Shown here: piece after piece, positions 13,901 to 27,415 of the stretch
How the letters are laid out: each line of letters begins with the position of its first letter
How positions within the stretch are numbered: the stretch's first letter is position 1
Origin: Campylorhamphus procurvoides
Lineage: Eukaryota > Chordata > Aves > Passeriformes > Dendrocolaptidae
Direction: 5' to 3'
Assembly: GCA_013396655.1 (NCBI GenBank)
Contig: WBMV01003298.1
Span: 688,141-752,140, forward strand
Length of the DNA: 64,000 nucleotides
Notes under the pieces: generated by a model
Databases searched by the model: none
Told to the model about the DNA's origin: nothing
What the model saw: the letters and a program-made list of their open reading frames with translations, nothing else
Position numbers and translations under genes: made by a program

Positions 13901-16900
13901 TTTTTAATTGGGAGCCCTCTACAAAAAAAGAGATTATCAGAATAGGCTGTCCAGCTTGAAATCTGTCTCAGTAAATGACCCTGAATAATTTAGTCCATTA
14001 TGCCACCCAAACAGTGACTGATGGATTGATATTTTGTCATGGCCTGAAATATTTCAAAAACGGTTGCATTTAAGACAGTTTATACCAGAGAAGCTCAGAG
14101 ATAATAAGAGTAAATTTAGTGAGATGCAAGAGAAAAGTGCTTGCTTTTAAGGACCTTCTCCAGTGCAAGTTATCAAGAAACTGAATAGCCTGACTTCTAA
14201 CAGCAAACATCACTTACTTGTCTTTACATTCCCCTCTTCTAATTGAATTTAGTGCACTGGTGTATTTCCTCCAGAAAGTATATTGTTTTTAAATTACCAT
14301 TTCAGTGCTATTACTCAAGGCTCCTGCTTCTAATGCTTTCTGACAGTTATCAGCATAATGAACCATAATGAAATGATGAGCAATCTACAGTGGAAACTCA
14401 ATGTGGATTCCACTAGAGCTGTGTGACTGTGTTGTTAAAATTTGAATGCACATTAAAATAACACTGTCCTTATTTGTTTCCAAGGTCAAGGCTTTAAGAA
14501 AGGTCTGAAAGGTCTAAACGCTTCAATTTTGTAAATGTTGAGTCTAATATACACCCTTAGTGCAATCTTGTGTTGCATTTAATCTATCTCAGCAATAAAT
14601 ATTTGACCCTTAATTTTTAAAAAATAGTGAATTTATCTACCTAATAACTGTGCTTGCAAATGAGTAATTACACAGGAGCTGATTATTTGAGCATATGTTT
14701 ATAATGATTGCTTAGGCTTCTAAATAAACAAATTTGCTCTTTTTCCTTCAGCTTAACTTGTGCCTTTTCTAAATTTCCTGTTGGATGCAGATTACCACTG
14801 TTCTGGCTGTTAGAACAAAAGAAAGTAGGGTACACTGCACGGTCATGCTGGCTAGTCCCTTGTAGGTGGCTTTGCACTGGCTTTGCCAGGCTTCCATCCC
14901 AGGATTTGCACACTTGTGCTGGCACTGCTGCAGTCCAACCTCTCTATAATGTGAAGTACAAGCCAATATGGTCTCTGAACTTCAGAAATGAAGTTTATAA
15001 CATAATAATTCTTTCTCATCTTTATATATGTTCATACCTTAAGTAAATAATTTTCTTCTTAAAACATCATATGAGATTGTTCATTACATAAATAGTACAT
15101 CAAGATGCCTTTAAGCTGTGGTATGGCTGTTGCAAGAGCAGAGGGAACAGTGGGTAGGCAGTAGGGAGAGAATAATTTTTCTTCACATAGGCGGGGAAAA
15201 TAGACCATCCCCTCACTGCATTGCTGCCAGACTGAGAGAAAGGGATTGTGAGTGATGGGAATCTCAAAGGAGAAGGCTGTGTCCCCTTGTCTGTGGTGAC
15301 GAGCTAAAGGAATTGAATAAGAAGGGGAGTGGTTATGGCTTGACGAGACGAGAGTAATTTGGCAATGTATGTTTATAATCAGTAGACTTAAAATCATGAC
15401 TCCTTTAAGTACAGCAACTGTTTATTAGCTGTCTTCTGATTTTCTGGCCAGAGCCTTAAATTAACAGAGACATTTACTCAATTAAGTGGGGGCTTTGATT
15501 TGGTTAGTCAGGACCCAGTCCTGTAAAGTTGTTGAAGTAAATTAGAGGGCAAAACAGAATAAGAAATTCAGCAGTTGGGCCAATTACAGAACAACTTATT
15601 TTTCTGGTTGACTTTCCTGTCAGATAACTTTCTGGTGTCTGCAATGGCATTCTTTTTTATCTCAAAAGAGTGAGTGAACACAGGTGTTATTGTCTGCAGC
15701 ACAGCGTATTACAGTAGATGCTATAACATGTCTTAGCATACGTGGCAATGCAGAATGTTCTTATATGGCAGTTTTTGGAAATCAACCCTGGAGTCTGCAG
15801 GGGTGGTATCTGCAAGCATCAGTTTTCCCACACCTGTGCTTCTGGTAACTGGACCTCTCTGTGTAACCTCCTTAGCCTGGCAAGGAGATATTAATTGCTT
15901 TGTTCTCCAGGTGAAAGGGACAAAATGCATTGTGAAGGTGGTAACCAGGGTTCTTTTGGCAAGTAAACAGGACATCGTGCGTGCCAGTAAAATGGGCATT
16001 TTATCATTGGCACTGGTCCAACATCCCTAACTTGGCAGAGCTCTCGCTGAAGTCAAAGGAATCTTGCCCAAGTAAATAAACGAAGAATTGTTTACCAAAT
16101 CATTTGCTTTATTATAACTCACTTTTAATGCTAACCTGTACAGAGAGGAGCGGAGGGGTGGAAATGGAGCAGATCATTGGTATTTCAAGTGGCTGCTGCA
16201 TCTCCCGGACTGTTGACTTTGGTCTCAAGTTGTGAAAACACATAATCTCCAATGGTAAATGGTCAGGAATAGCCAGGCAGACAAGAAGCGAGGGTTGTCT
16301 GAACTGCCCGTGCTTGTGTAAATTAGCCCACGACAACAGGGGACCTGTCCACAATTGCTGAAAGAAGCAATTAGTGGCAGCAACATACACAACTGTCACA
16401 GGAAAGTGTGGGCTTTATTTCTTAGCTTAAACTTACATAGCCCAGGTGTTTACTCTGCGTTATAACTTGTCGTTCAGATGGTTAGAGATCAACAAAGGCT
16501 TATCTGAAGGGCATCAGAGCTCACATGCTGGAACATCATTGACAGCTCCACAGTTGTACAGGTTTAATGAAGTTTTATGAGATGGAGAGGGGATGCCAAA
16601 GTGCTTTCTCTTGAAGGCAGTGCCTGGCACTGCTTTGCCAGCTATTTTAGTGAGTGAAGCTAAGGAGTTTAAAGACATTGATTATTTAATAATTACTTCT
16701 TTTGCCTCCCCTCTGAAAATAGTAAACTCTATTTCATGTTTGGTCTTGCTTCCAGGAAGATGAATTCTAGGATCATGATTGAGTTAAACAGCACTGATTG
16801 GAGTTGTTAAGGGTCTTTTGTACAATAATGGTGTGGTGAGGCCTTATTGGGAGAACAGCAGTATGGCCCCATCATTGGTGAGGCTTGCAGCATGACTAAC

Positions 16901-19900
16901 AGCACTAGCAGATCTCTAGTCCTGCCTCTCTGTGCCCAAGTCAGCCCCTTCAAAGGTACTTGGTGTACTTCCAGTGACGTTTCATTTCTCTCTGCACAGA
17001 TGCTCCAAAGATCGTTGGAAATGTTTATTGTATGGATCTTTTTTACACCTCTTTATTTGTTCTCTTTATTCTTGCTGTGTTGTACACAAAAGCTGGCTTT
17101 CAGATCTTGTATAGCAGTTGTGTTAAACTTTTCACTGCTCCTGATAGTGCATTTCTAGTTAAGGTTTCTTGCTATTAGACAGTCAGATGCTTGCTCCCAG
17201 GTGCCTGCTGCTCCTTTAACTTATCAAAGACTTCGCTGTTCCTCTGTAGTACAGCCAAGGCCAAGCTGCCGATTCAAAACAGGGCAGTTCATATTAGGCT
17301 CCTTTTAAATGACAGTGAGTCATAGCAACCTTCGCTGCTGTATGAATCTTGTTTATTATGTAGCAAATTAGCTCAAGATTTCTGAATACCCTGAGTTCCC
17401 TTTGAAATCATGGGAGATGAAGAGGGTCAGCATCTCTGGAGCAGGCTCATGAAGAGGATCCTTTTGTAAGTCCTGGTCCAAAGCCCATTGAAGCCTGCTG
17501 GTCTGCCTGATTGATTAACCAACCCCCATAGCTGGCACACAGCTGCATTTAACAATATGTGTGCAGGGTTTTCTCAGTTTTAGGGCGAACTTGAAAAGCT
17601 TTGTACTGCAGAAGGTTGTCATATTATTTTTGCTGTTTGATAGAATAATTGTGAATCCTGATTAAGCTAAGGTCTGCTTTTTCTGCCTCAAAAAAGAGAG
17701 GTGATATTTTCTTCAAGGAGAGTGAGGGAATGGTTAAAGAAGATTAAAGTCTTTTCTACATGCTTGAGGTTTTCTGATGTCTGGTGGGAATTGCCAATGA
17801 AGCTTCCTTCTGATTTCACGCTGTCAGGTGAATGCAGGCCGAATGCAGTGTGACAACCCACTTGAAAATAATTATCCATTGCCCTGGCTGCAGAGGCATC
17901 CCTTACCTGATAGAGAAATGTGCTTTTACACATGTGCACACACAGACGGAGTAAATTATTTTTTTAATCATTTTCTCCTTCTAGGACTCAAAAGCTTCAT
18001 CCCGCTTGTTACTTAGTCACATACATACCTTTGGAAAGCATCTTTCTTTCAAAGGAGGGTACATCATAAATGCACTGATCTGGTGACCGACAGGATGCTC
18101 GTAACAAAGGCATGCCTTCTTGAGGGTATATATTTGAAATATCTCCATTAGTCTTTTCCTGGAGAGTGTGGGTTTCAGTTTGTGTTTTTAATAGATCTCC
18201 TCCCACAGCCAGATCTTTTAAGGTAATAAATCTTGACTATACCATAGGCTAGTAGTAAGCAGATGTGGTACAGTCCAAATACTGATAATATCAGTTCAGT
18301 CCTTAATGGGTAATGTTGCCGCCAAAAAAAAAAAATCTACCACCACTGTTAGTGGCAGAGGACTAAGCTGGCACAAAAAAAAGGCTGTGGCTAGAACGAA
18401 CCTTATTTTGGGTGCCATCTGAGTGGATTTCTTCTAAGTGCTAAATTCAGTTTAAAGGAATCAAGTGTCAGAACCCTGTGGAGAAGTGGGTTTTGTTTTG
18501 TTTTGTGATGTTTTTGTTTTCAACCTAAGAAAATAGCATATAATGGCTACTTGTGTCTGATAAAATTGGCCAAACTGGAGCCCAAAACTGTATCTTCAGT
18601 CCATTGGCCAAGCGACCTCTGAGAAAAGGAAAAAGAATTTTTTTATTTGCATATAGATTGTGTGAACAAAAGCTGTTTGCCCAAAATTTGGAGCTGCCCA
18701 GTTGTGTAGAAGTGAGATACTGGAGTACTGGCAACCTGGGGCAGCAGAGAACCAAGCTGCAAGGTCCTTCTGATTTCTTGTCATTTTATGAGACTACAAA
18801 GTCACTTGGGAGCTGTTTTTCTGGGAATAATTTTTTTCTCATCTCCTTTCTCTGTGCTATAACCCACGCCTCCTAACTATACACGGTTGCTGAACTAAAT
18901 TAACTGGTTTAGTGAAGACAGTATTCTTTATGTCAAACAAGTCTGTCTGGTCTGCTTGTAGAAAGCTGTAATTGAATTTACCGCATACACCCACAGAGAC
19001 TTTTAGAGAAGCACCTTGTTGGGCAGATCAGTAATAAAAAAGGAAGATGTAAAACCAGGGATATTAAAACGTTTGTCATAATCATTTAAATACAGTTCCC
19101 CAGTACAGTGCACTTACAAGTCTGCCTTCAGATCCCAGGGTTAGTTTCCAGAGGTGTTTTTCGGTTGCGTAGATCGGTCGGGTTTACAGCTGTAGGGAGA
19201 AAGAGTGGGCTGGCTTGGTTGGAGTCTCCCTGCAGCCCAGCCAATCCTGCCTGCCTGTCTGTCTCACTGGAGTCCTTCCAGCTCCAGGAGCCCAGCTGCA
19301 GCACGTCCTCCAACATGGGTTTGTTGGATATGGTGCTTGTCAGGGGAGAGGCTCCCCTCTTTTGACTTGTGGCTTTGTGGTGGTGCTCAGCTTTCAATCC
19401 TGGCACACCCTGGTTAGACCCTGTCTTTGGGCATGCCAAGGGTCCTAGGGTCTGCGTGTTCCCTTTGGCACACATGGAGGGCTGGGCATGCCAATCCCTC
19501 AGGGCAGCGGGAATATTCACTCAGTTGCAGCTCATCGTCTTTGTGCTGTTTGCCTTTGAAATCGTTCAGTGCATTTGGGGTAGGCTTTCTCCTTGGCAGA
19601 ATGATTTTGCCAGATTCATTATGCTGAACCTCCTACACATGTACTGGTCCTTTGGGGACAAAAAGAAAGGGGTTTGGGGATAATGTTCTCAGCAGGATGG
19701 TATCCAAACAACAGGCAAAAAATCTGTTCATGTTTGACCCCACAAGCCCTGGTGGTCCCTCAGTATTTAGGGCAGCTGATTTAAACAAAAAATACTATTT
19801 TCCTTGCAAATAAACAGTTTACTGAGTTGTCATTTTGTCCAGCGTTAGTCTGCAGCCTTGTTCGTTTTGCAGCTGTGTCCCCTTGCCATCTGCACCCCAC

Positions 19901-22900
19901 AAGTGCTAGTTCAGTCCTGGGGAGCAAGTTCATTACTGCGTCTTCATCTCAGAAGTCCCATGTGAGTCACTCAATGCTTGGGACCGAGCTTGATCCCTGA
20001 TTTGCATCACGGACGCTCCTTAGCTGTGCCCACAGAGACCTGTAATCCACAGAGAGCTGGCACAGGGGTAATGGAGCACACAGGGATCTCCTGTGGTCTG
20101 GAAGGAAGCAGGAGACGGTCAGGTGTTGATATGTGCCCTTGTCATGGTTTTCACCAGGCCCTTGTTGGTCATACAGGGGTGTGTGGGAGGCTCCTGACTG
20201 GAGAGGGACTCGAGTGTTTTGTAAGAAGGGAGGGAGAGAAATGTTGATGGATGAAAAGCTAAAATGCTGCCTGAGGTTGTAAAAAGTCAATCCTTTTAGT
20301 ACAAGTAATGCTCATGCTATTAACCCCTTAAAAGCTCTTGTTTCCCTAAATGTTGATTTAACGTAGGCTAGAACGTTGTCCTCAAGACAAACATCTGTCT
20401 GCGGGTGAAAGACAAACGGATAAAGTGTCTATAGCTTATTGCAGCAAGACAAAACCAAACAATCTGCATTGCCCAATACATTTAGGTAAATCTAATAGGA
20501 GGGGTGAAGAACATAGCAAGATTAGCTTGATAAAGATTATTTGTTGCTAAATAGACTCTTCAGTGTTTCCCTCAGCCCTGACACACACAATGAACTGCTC
20601 CACCCAGGGCCTTTCCATTTGCTTCATGGCTCAGTTGATTTTGATGGGTTTATTGTGAAGCAAGATTTATGGAGCCCCAGGAAGGAATAAAATTAAAAAC
20701 TTCCGCTCCCTGTGTTCCCACAGAGGAGACCCCCGTGTCTGTGGTAAATGGGCTGGGAGAAGGATCTGGCCTTCAGGCCCTGTGATCAAAATGTGACCCT
20801 TTTGCAGTCCCTGATGTGAGAATAGTGAGCAGCTCTGCCGATCCATCCCTTGGATTCTGTTGTCCTGGGCAGGAAAAATGACAGCATGTGCCTTCCTAAT
20901 CATAAAATAAGATTTAAATTTAGTTGGTTTTCAAAACGGAAGTGTTTGCTTTTTAATTGTTTTTTTTTTTTTTCCTGTAGGAGTTGTCACATTTTTAAAC
21001 TGTTCTGGGTAGTGTGGCAGTATTAGCTCCTTCAGGGTGTCGAATGGCATGCATTAGCATGCTTCCATCAGCAGGAGTTTTGAGAAAAGTGCTGTAAATC
21101 ACAGGATGTGTGACAGAATCACAGACAGTGGTGGTGATTCAGAGGCACAAGTCTCCCCTGTCATGTGCCCCGTAGGTAGATTTTTCTGTCAGAGGACACA
21201 TGATTTGTGTGAGGGCGGTGGTCTGGCTGGTGGGATGCTGTTCCTGCAGGATCCTGCTGGCTGGGTTCATCGAGGATCTATGCTGGCACTTGCAGCCTGC
21301 CATGGCCCCCAAAGGGTTTTTGTCTCATCTAGCGACAGTGGCTCTGTTGTCAGAAACAAAGCAAATCCCCATCACCACTGAAGGAGCAGATACGCCCTGT
21401 GTTTCAACACATGAAACCAGGCCCATCAATCTGAAGCTGTTCTCCACTCCCAGTGCCAAGAGCTCCATTGATGACTATGCTCCAGAAAGAAAAGAAATTG
21501 CTTTTCCCCTCACTGTAATGTCAGCCCACCATTTGGAGACTCCCCCGCGTCTTCCTTTTCACGCTGGAGGTGGTGCACTCATCTCTGTGACCTGCAAGCA
21601 TCTGCTTTCCTGGTTTTCCGCTTCGTCGCATCTCTGTTTAGACACCGCAGTGCCCTGTCCCACATACTAATTACTGACTTTTTGCTTCTGAGGAGCTTGA
21701 TTCATTCTGGCACATTTTCCCATGTGAAACTGGACCTAGAGCCTTGGAAAATATCTTAATGGACATCAGAGCAAGTCTGAGTTTAACCCCAAACTGGCTG
21801 CTGTATCTGAGCTAAGAGGCACATCATTCAGACCACAGCCGTGGCAGTATGGACCCTCCTGGTGTGGAGGCCTTTGCTGCAGGAATACCGCACTGAGATG
21901 GGGATATTCCTGCCCTGGCAGAGCCGGGTGCTGCTCGGGGAGGGAGGTGTTTGCACTGGCACCACCTTATCTCAGCTCTCCTTGTGTGTGTGATTGCAGC
22001 AAGTGAACACTCTTGAAAGAAAACACCTTTTGGTTTTCCTTGCTATAAGGCTCTTGTCATTTCTCACAGGAGTAGTTTTTGTTCAGGGCTTCCTCTGGCA
22101 GGACCGACAGCCTCAGCTCCCTCTGGCTCTGCCAGCTGTTCTGGCCAGGGCAGACCAGGGGTGCATGGTGTGACCTTGGGCTTGCAGGGTGCTGAGGCTG
22201 CCGGTTCCCTCCTGAGGCTTTTGTTGGTTCTCCTGTCCCCCCACACTGTCAAGGAGACAGACACTGTCACTTTGTGCACCTGCCTGCCCTGAAGAGAGAG
22301 CCCAGGTGTGAGGCAGTTCGGGGAGGTCTGGGGTGGATGGAATTTGGATCAGTTCCTGCTCGGCAGTTCCTGTGCTGCCACTTGAGTTCATGATTTCAGG
22401 AGTGTCTTCCATCTCATTGCACTACGAGTGTATTTTTGAAAAGAAGGCTTGTGTATTTGCAGGCAAAGCAGAGACTGTTTTCTCCTGCCCAGAGGATCTG
22501 GCAAAGCCAGGTTGTGGAGGAAGGAGAGCTGGTTATGGGACAGAGGCACTGGGCTGGCACCTGGGACATTTGTCACCAATGCCCAGATGTGCAAAGCACG
22601 TCTTGTGTGCCCTTCTCTCTCCACATCTCTCTCTATCTCTGTTTCCATGTGATGAACAGTATTTAAACCCATTTCTTTCCCTTTCTCATCTAGCTCTAAG
22701 CATTTTTGGATCAGGAAACATCTCTTACTGTGTTCAGTAACTGATCTTTGAGCAAAAGGTGTTTGTCCTTAGGAGTCCAAAATGCTGCCAGTGTATAAAT
22801 ACAAGTTGTGAATGGCAGCCTGGTGATGCAGCAAGCGGGAGGGCTCCCCGTTGCAGGGGCTGTCCCTGGCTCTCTCTTCTTGCAATAATTCTACTTGTCA

Positions 22901-22963
22901 ACCCCGATTAACTCAGAGACTGTTTCAAAGGTTTGGCAGGAAGGGAGGATTTCCCTCTTTTAG

Positions 22964-22981
22964 AAATTAATATATTAATTT
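22964..22981. repeat. 18-bp AT palindrome
   Basis: The sequence aaattaatatattaattt is perfectly self-complementary. Such a palindrome is not rare in AT-rich intron, and it contains TTAATTA-like homeodomain half-sites. No function can be assigned. Confidence 0.8.
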
Positions 22982-25107
22982 TGTATTTCTGAAGTGAGCA
23001 CAGAGAAACAATCCTTGCTCAGCTATGGAGACCTTTCATTTAGGTACTAAAGATAACTAGATTCATTTGACCTCTACGTAATTTAAGACTTTTTTTCCTT
23101 AACCTACCTACCTACCTCTCCCAAAATAAAAGTCCTGTCTCCTGTTGAACATGTGTCACATCCTGGCAGCTTCAAGCACAGACCCAGGGAGGTGATGCAG
23201 CCCTCAAAACCTTGTCCTGTACAGTGTGCTTAAGTCTTGGGTTTCTTGAGATGTACCTGTTGAATTGAGGGAGCCAAAATTTATCTTCCCCATAGTCACC
23301 TCTTAACAGCTTAACCTCTTCCCTGCTAGATTGGATGAGTCACTTTGTAATTTCACTGGAATGTATTCGGTTTCCATCTTACCCTGATGGCTGTTTTTGT
23401 AGCTTTGGCATATGAGAAATTATGACTGATGTATTTATATGCTTAATGAAACAATTGGTGTTTGACAAATAACAGTAATGCAAAAACTGGCATGAAATTT
23501 GCCAGAACGTTCTCTTTCCCTTCCTTTTCTGCCAGGAGATCTGGTTGAATTTTTTTTAATTCCAACCATCAAATGTATTTTGATAAAATTTAAAAATTTA
23601 AAAAGCTTTCAGTTGTGTCTTGAATAGAAATGCAATTTGTGACTTTCTACAAAATTATTTACAGTATTTTTCTGCTAATAATATTTGTATGTAAATCTCT
23701 GACTAGATTTAGTGAGTAGTTACTAAGGACAGCTATTTTTACTGTGTTCCTGTTTGGATCATTGTATTTTGCAAGCTTCATTCTCATTCTATTTCATTTC
23801 TTTACAGTGCTTACCAGCAGTCCTGTTTCAGAGTGTCGTGTGTGTAGTCAAAGTGCCTTTATGTTCTGCCCCCGAGCAGGCTGTCTTCCGATCGTCAGGA
23901 AACTTTTTGGGCTGTGTAAAATACCCATCTCTTTTCATGGGCTTACTCTGAATCATCCACGTTAAATTTAAGGGTACAAAAAGTGTGTCAGCTGTATTGA
24001 AATTAGATTAGGAGTCATAGGATTAGCTCTTCTGCATTTTCAATTTGCCTATGGATTTGGGGCCTGTGGGGATTTAGCATATAGAAAGGATTTCTGCCTG
24101 TGTGTTAGTCCAGAGCCAGGCAGGGTTTTGCTGCCCCGTTGGGAGTCCCAGATGGGTGCTGAAGATGCAGGTGGAGCTGCCTCCAGCCGGCTCTTCCCCA
24201 CTCCTGCCTCACACCCAGCAAGGTCTTCCCCAGCCTGCCTTTGGCTCTGTCCTCACATTGCTGTGCTGGAAACAGCTGGGAACTCTTTGGCAGCATGTTT
24301 ATGAGTCTCAAAGTCTTCTGTCCCTGTGGTGGAAAAGCCTACCTTGTGCCTCAGATTCAGCCTTATTTCCAAGCTTTCTGTCTGGTCTCTTGTTTCTGAC
24401 CAGGTTTCTTTTATCAGCCCTTCGTTCAGCTGCTTGCCATATTTTTCTCTCCAATTCTTTCACATTCTCTAGCACTCCCTTGTTGTAACCTTTATTCCCC
24501 ATCCTTCAAAGCCTTAGTTCTGTGTCTGGCGTTCTGCTCAAATTTCCATCCTGCATCCCAAAGTGTCATGTCCAGGTCCCTGCTTGATGGGCTTCAGTGT
24601 TCCCTGAATGTGATTGGACATCAACTTGTCTGGGAAATATTGCACTTCTGTTTTTTCAGAAAAAAATATCGTGAGATATTCCTATAACCATTTCAGTGAG
24701 AGTCTGCCTGTAGGTATTGAAGGACCTTGAAAATCTCAAGTGAAGCAGGAGTTTATGCATTTGATACTTTGCTCAGGAAATCATGGAAAAATGAGTGTAA
24801 AAATATGAATTTAACGTTATCAAGTATAAAGAGTGAAAGTGAAAAAAACCCTCTTGTTTAATTGCAGTACTGGGCTTTCAGGCTCATTTAGAGCTGGAAA
24901 ATATTGCTAATTCATCAGATGAAGAGATCAGAGTTTGACTTACCAGTTAATCTTTCATCTTCATTAAGAACTTAGAGAAGTAAAATTCTCTTTGGTCTCT
25001 GCTGTCCTTGACTTACATGGGAATTGCACAGATCTGAGACCATAAGTCTGACACTACTATATAAGCTTTCTCCAGTTACTAAAATCATGTGAACTTTGTC
25101 TTTTTAG

Positions 25108-25446
25108 GCCCTCCATCTGCTCCCCAGAACCTGATTTCCAATGTCAATGAGACGTCAGTGAACTTGGAGTGGAGCCCCCCCCAGAACAAAGGTGGCCGGG
25201 AAGACATCTCCTACAACGTGGTGTGCAAGAGATGTGGTGCCGGCGACCTCGGCCGCTGCCGGTCCTGTGGCAGTGGCGTGCACTTCAGCCCCCAGCAGAA
25301 TGGCCTGAAAACCACCAAAGTCTCCATCACTGACCTCCTGGCACACACCAACTACACCTTTGAAGTCTGGGCGGTGAATGGGGTGTCCAAGCAAAACCCC
25401 AGCCAGGACCAAGCTGTGTCAGTCACTGTGACAACTAACCAAGCAG
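25108..25446 (+). CDS. EPHA4: EPHA4 exon 5: first fibronectin type III domain
   Basis: This 339-bp exon has acceptor ttttag at 25102-25107 and donor gtagga at 25447. It completes the Arg327 codon, encodes residues 328-439, and ends with the first base of the Ala440 codon. Residues 328-439 are the whole first FN3 domain, which opens [16 protein letters not shown]. The FN3 core Trp is in NLEWSPP, and the tail [13 protein letters not shown] is the typical F/G strand region. N-glycosylation sequons NET (N340) and NYT (N408) match known EPHA4 positions. Four cysteines lie in a [18 protein letters not shown] insertion typical of Eph FN3-1. The LGRCRS stretch, the VHFS after it and KQNPSQDQ appear to be the most lineage-variable parts. 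The exon is clearly more GC-rich than its introns, and the reading frame is intact. Confidence 0.98.
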
Positions 25447-27109
25447 GTAGGAACATAAACAGTAATTCTCTTCCTCTCTCTGCTGCCTGTTTTTAGGAAA
25501 GCTGTGATTTCCATTACATTTAACATTAGCAAATGAATGCAGGCAGCCCTAAAATGTGTAACTGGGTCAAACCCTTATTTTCTGGTTATTTATATGGGTA
25601 GCTTAAATTTTTCAGAGCTGGAAAGAGAGGAGGGTTTGGGTGCAGTGTCTGGGAGCAGGCTGTGCTGCAGCACATGGGGAGGATGCTGGGAGGCATCTGC
25701 AGAAGCACAGCAGCACGGCTGCCCTGTCCCCTGCCTGGCCCTCCAGCATCTTGACCCTTTGTAGGGGAGACCCTGCAGAGAGACACGAATGTGTCCCTGG
25801 TGTTTACAGAGGGCAAAATACACTCCCAGGGAGCACAGGAGTGTGCTCCTGCCCCCTTTCAAAACAGGCTGTATTTTAAGATTCAGAGAGCGGAGTGAGT
25901 GGGTGCTCCCTTGTCTGCCTGCTCCCTCTGCTCTCCAGCAAAGTCAATTAGATTCTGTCCCGTTGTTAAACAAATACGTCCTTAACCTGCTGCTGACAAT
26001 GTTTCAATTGATCAGAACTGGCATTGCTGTAGAAATTCTATATGAGCTTTCCTCTTCATGCTGGCTGATTTTTGTGCTTCATTCATCTGGGAGAGTGAAA
26101 TACTGTTTCTCTGTATACCAGATTATTTCAGGTACCCTAGGCAGTTCTACTTGTTTGGTCCCTTGTGTGTGGCCTAGTAAGGGCAAAGGCTGCTCCAGCA
26201 GATTGCCGTTCAGTTTTGATAATTTTTTGATCTTTAATTATGTAAAAACGTTCCTTAGTTTGCAGCAACCTAGGGTTTCACATACAGGGTTCCAGCTGAA
26301 TTTTTAATTTAATGCGCAAAATTACATATGTTTGAATATGACAGTCTTCTGTATGCAAACTAGGGATCCAGACTGTCAGACTGGCTACAAGACAGTCAAA
26401 CCTGTTATCTGATGGCTCACAGCACTGATTGCCTTCAGGTCCCGCAGATGTTGCTGGCATTCAGCACCTTGGAGCGTGGCTTACAGGGCTATCATTTATC
26501 GTTAGACTTCTGGTGTATGGGACAGTATTAATATTGCATATTTGGATAGTACAGGACTGCATAAATGCTTTGAATTCTGCTTCCTAGTAGATGTGTGTGA
26601 AATGCAGGTATGCATAGTCTAAATCTCCAAATTTTAGCTGTAGTCTGGAATGCATCAATATTATCAGTGAGAGATACATTCAATTTTGCAGTGACAGTTA
26701 CAACCAAAATTGTCAAGGCCGAGCTGAAGCTCCTTTGAAAATCTGGTCCAGCGTTTTTTGTTCTTCACATACAGTTGACAGCATCTCTTTTAAATTATGA
26801 TTCAAAAATTCAAACTATCACTTTGCCTGGTGAAAAGAAGACTAATAGAGAACAGGAGCTATTAGGGAGTCTTGGGAGAAAGCCGTGGGAGAGTGCTGTC
26901 ATACGCTATACGAAAAGAGAAGGTTGAGAACAGCAGCAGGGACAGTGTTTTTGTGCTATGAATGCCTAGCAAAGAGAGTATTTCTGACTGATTTTGGCAT
27001 GTGTAAGGATTAGTGGGTGCATATATGCATGAATAAGTGAGCAGGATCCATCTACCGTGTGAAAATTCTGCCGTCTTGTGCTTTTATATGCAAACCAAAA
27101 TCTGATTGA

Positions 27110-27133
27110 ATATGCAAATAAGAATTGATTTTG
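27110..27133 (+). promoter_or_regulatory. Candidate POU (octamer) + SOX-like module, copy 1
   Basis: A perfect octamer ATGCAAAT (27112-27119) sits in atatgcaaataa and is followed two bases later by attgattttg. An octamer variant, atgcaaac, lies about 23 bp upstream. Octamers bind POU-family factors. The attgat core is close to, but not an exact match for, a reversed SOX site. The same arrangement recurs 280 bp downstream. This is inference only, and no conservation data are available. Confidence 0.25.
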
Positions 27134-27389
27134 TTTATTATCCATGAGTACCGTTCTTCACATCAGGAAATTTGTATTTTTGCCAACATTTCCAATTTCG
27201 AAACATGCCCGGTCTATCAAATGCGTCAGAGGGCAAGGGAAAATTGCCCTGGTATAAATAAAAATTAACTCCAAGGTGCTAATGTTCTCCTGTTCTTCAT
27301 ATGACTTTGTGGTTTCTGCTGCCTATAAGATCTAAATAGAAATGTGTGGCCTAAACCTACAGATTTCAGCTGAGATAAATAGTCCTTAC

Positions 27390-27415
27390 ATATGCAAATA
27401 ATCCCATTGATTTTG
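27390..27415 (+). promoter_or_regulatory. Candidate POU (octamer) + SOX module, copy 2
   Basis: This stretch has the same atatgcaaataa 12-mer as copy 1, containing the octamer at 27392-27399. It is followed after four bases by attgattttg. Here CATTGAT (27405-27411) is an exact reversed SOX consensus. The repeated order and near-equal spacing are what make the pair worth listing; single octamers are expected by chance in a window this size. Confidence 0.28.

Noticed and set aside
22964..22981. AT palindrome as a protein-binding operator
   Set aside because: Self-complementary AT words of this size arise readily in AT-rich intron; no supporting context.
25789..26307. 172-codon open frame just after exon 5
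   Set aside because: Intronic, no known domain, not in frame with exon 5; the translation looks random.
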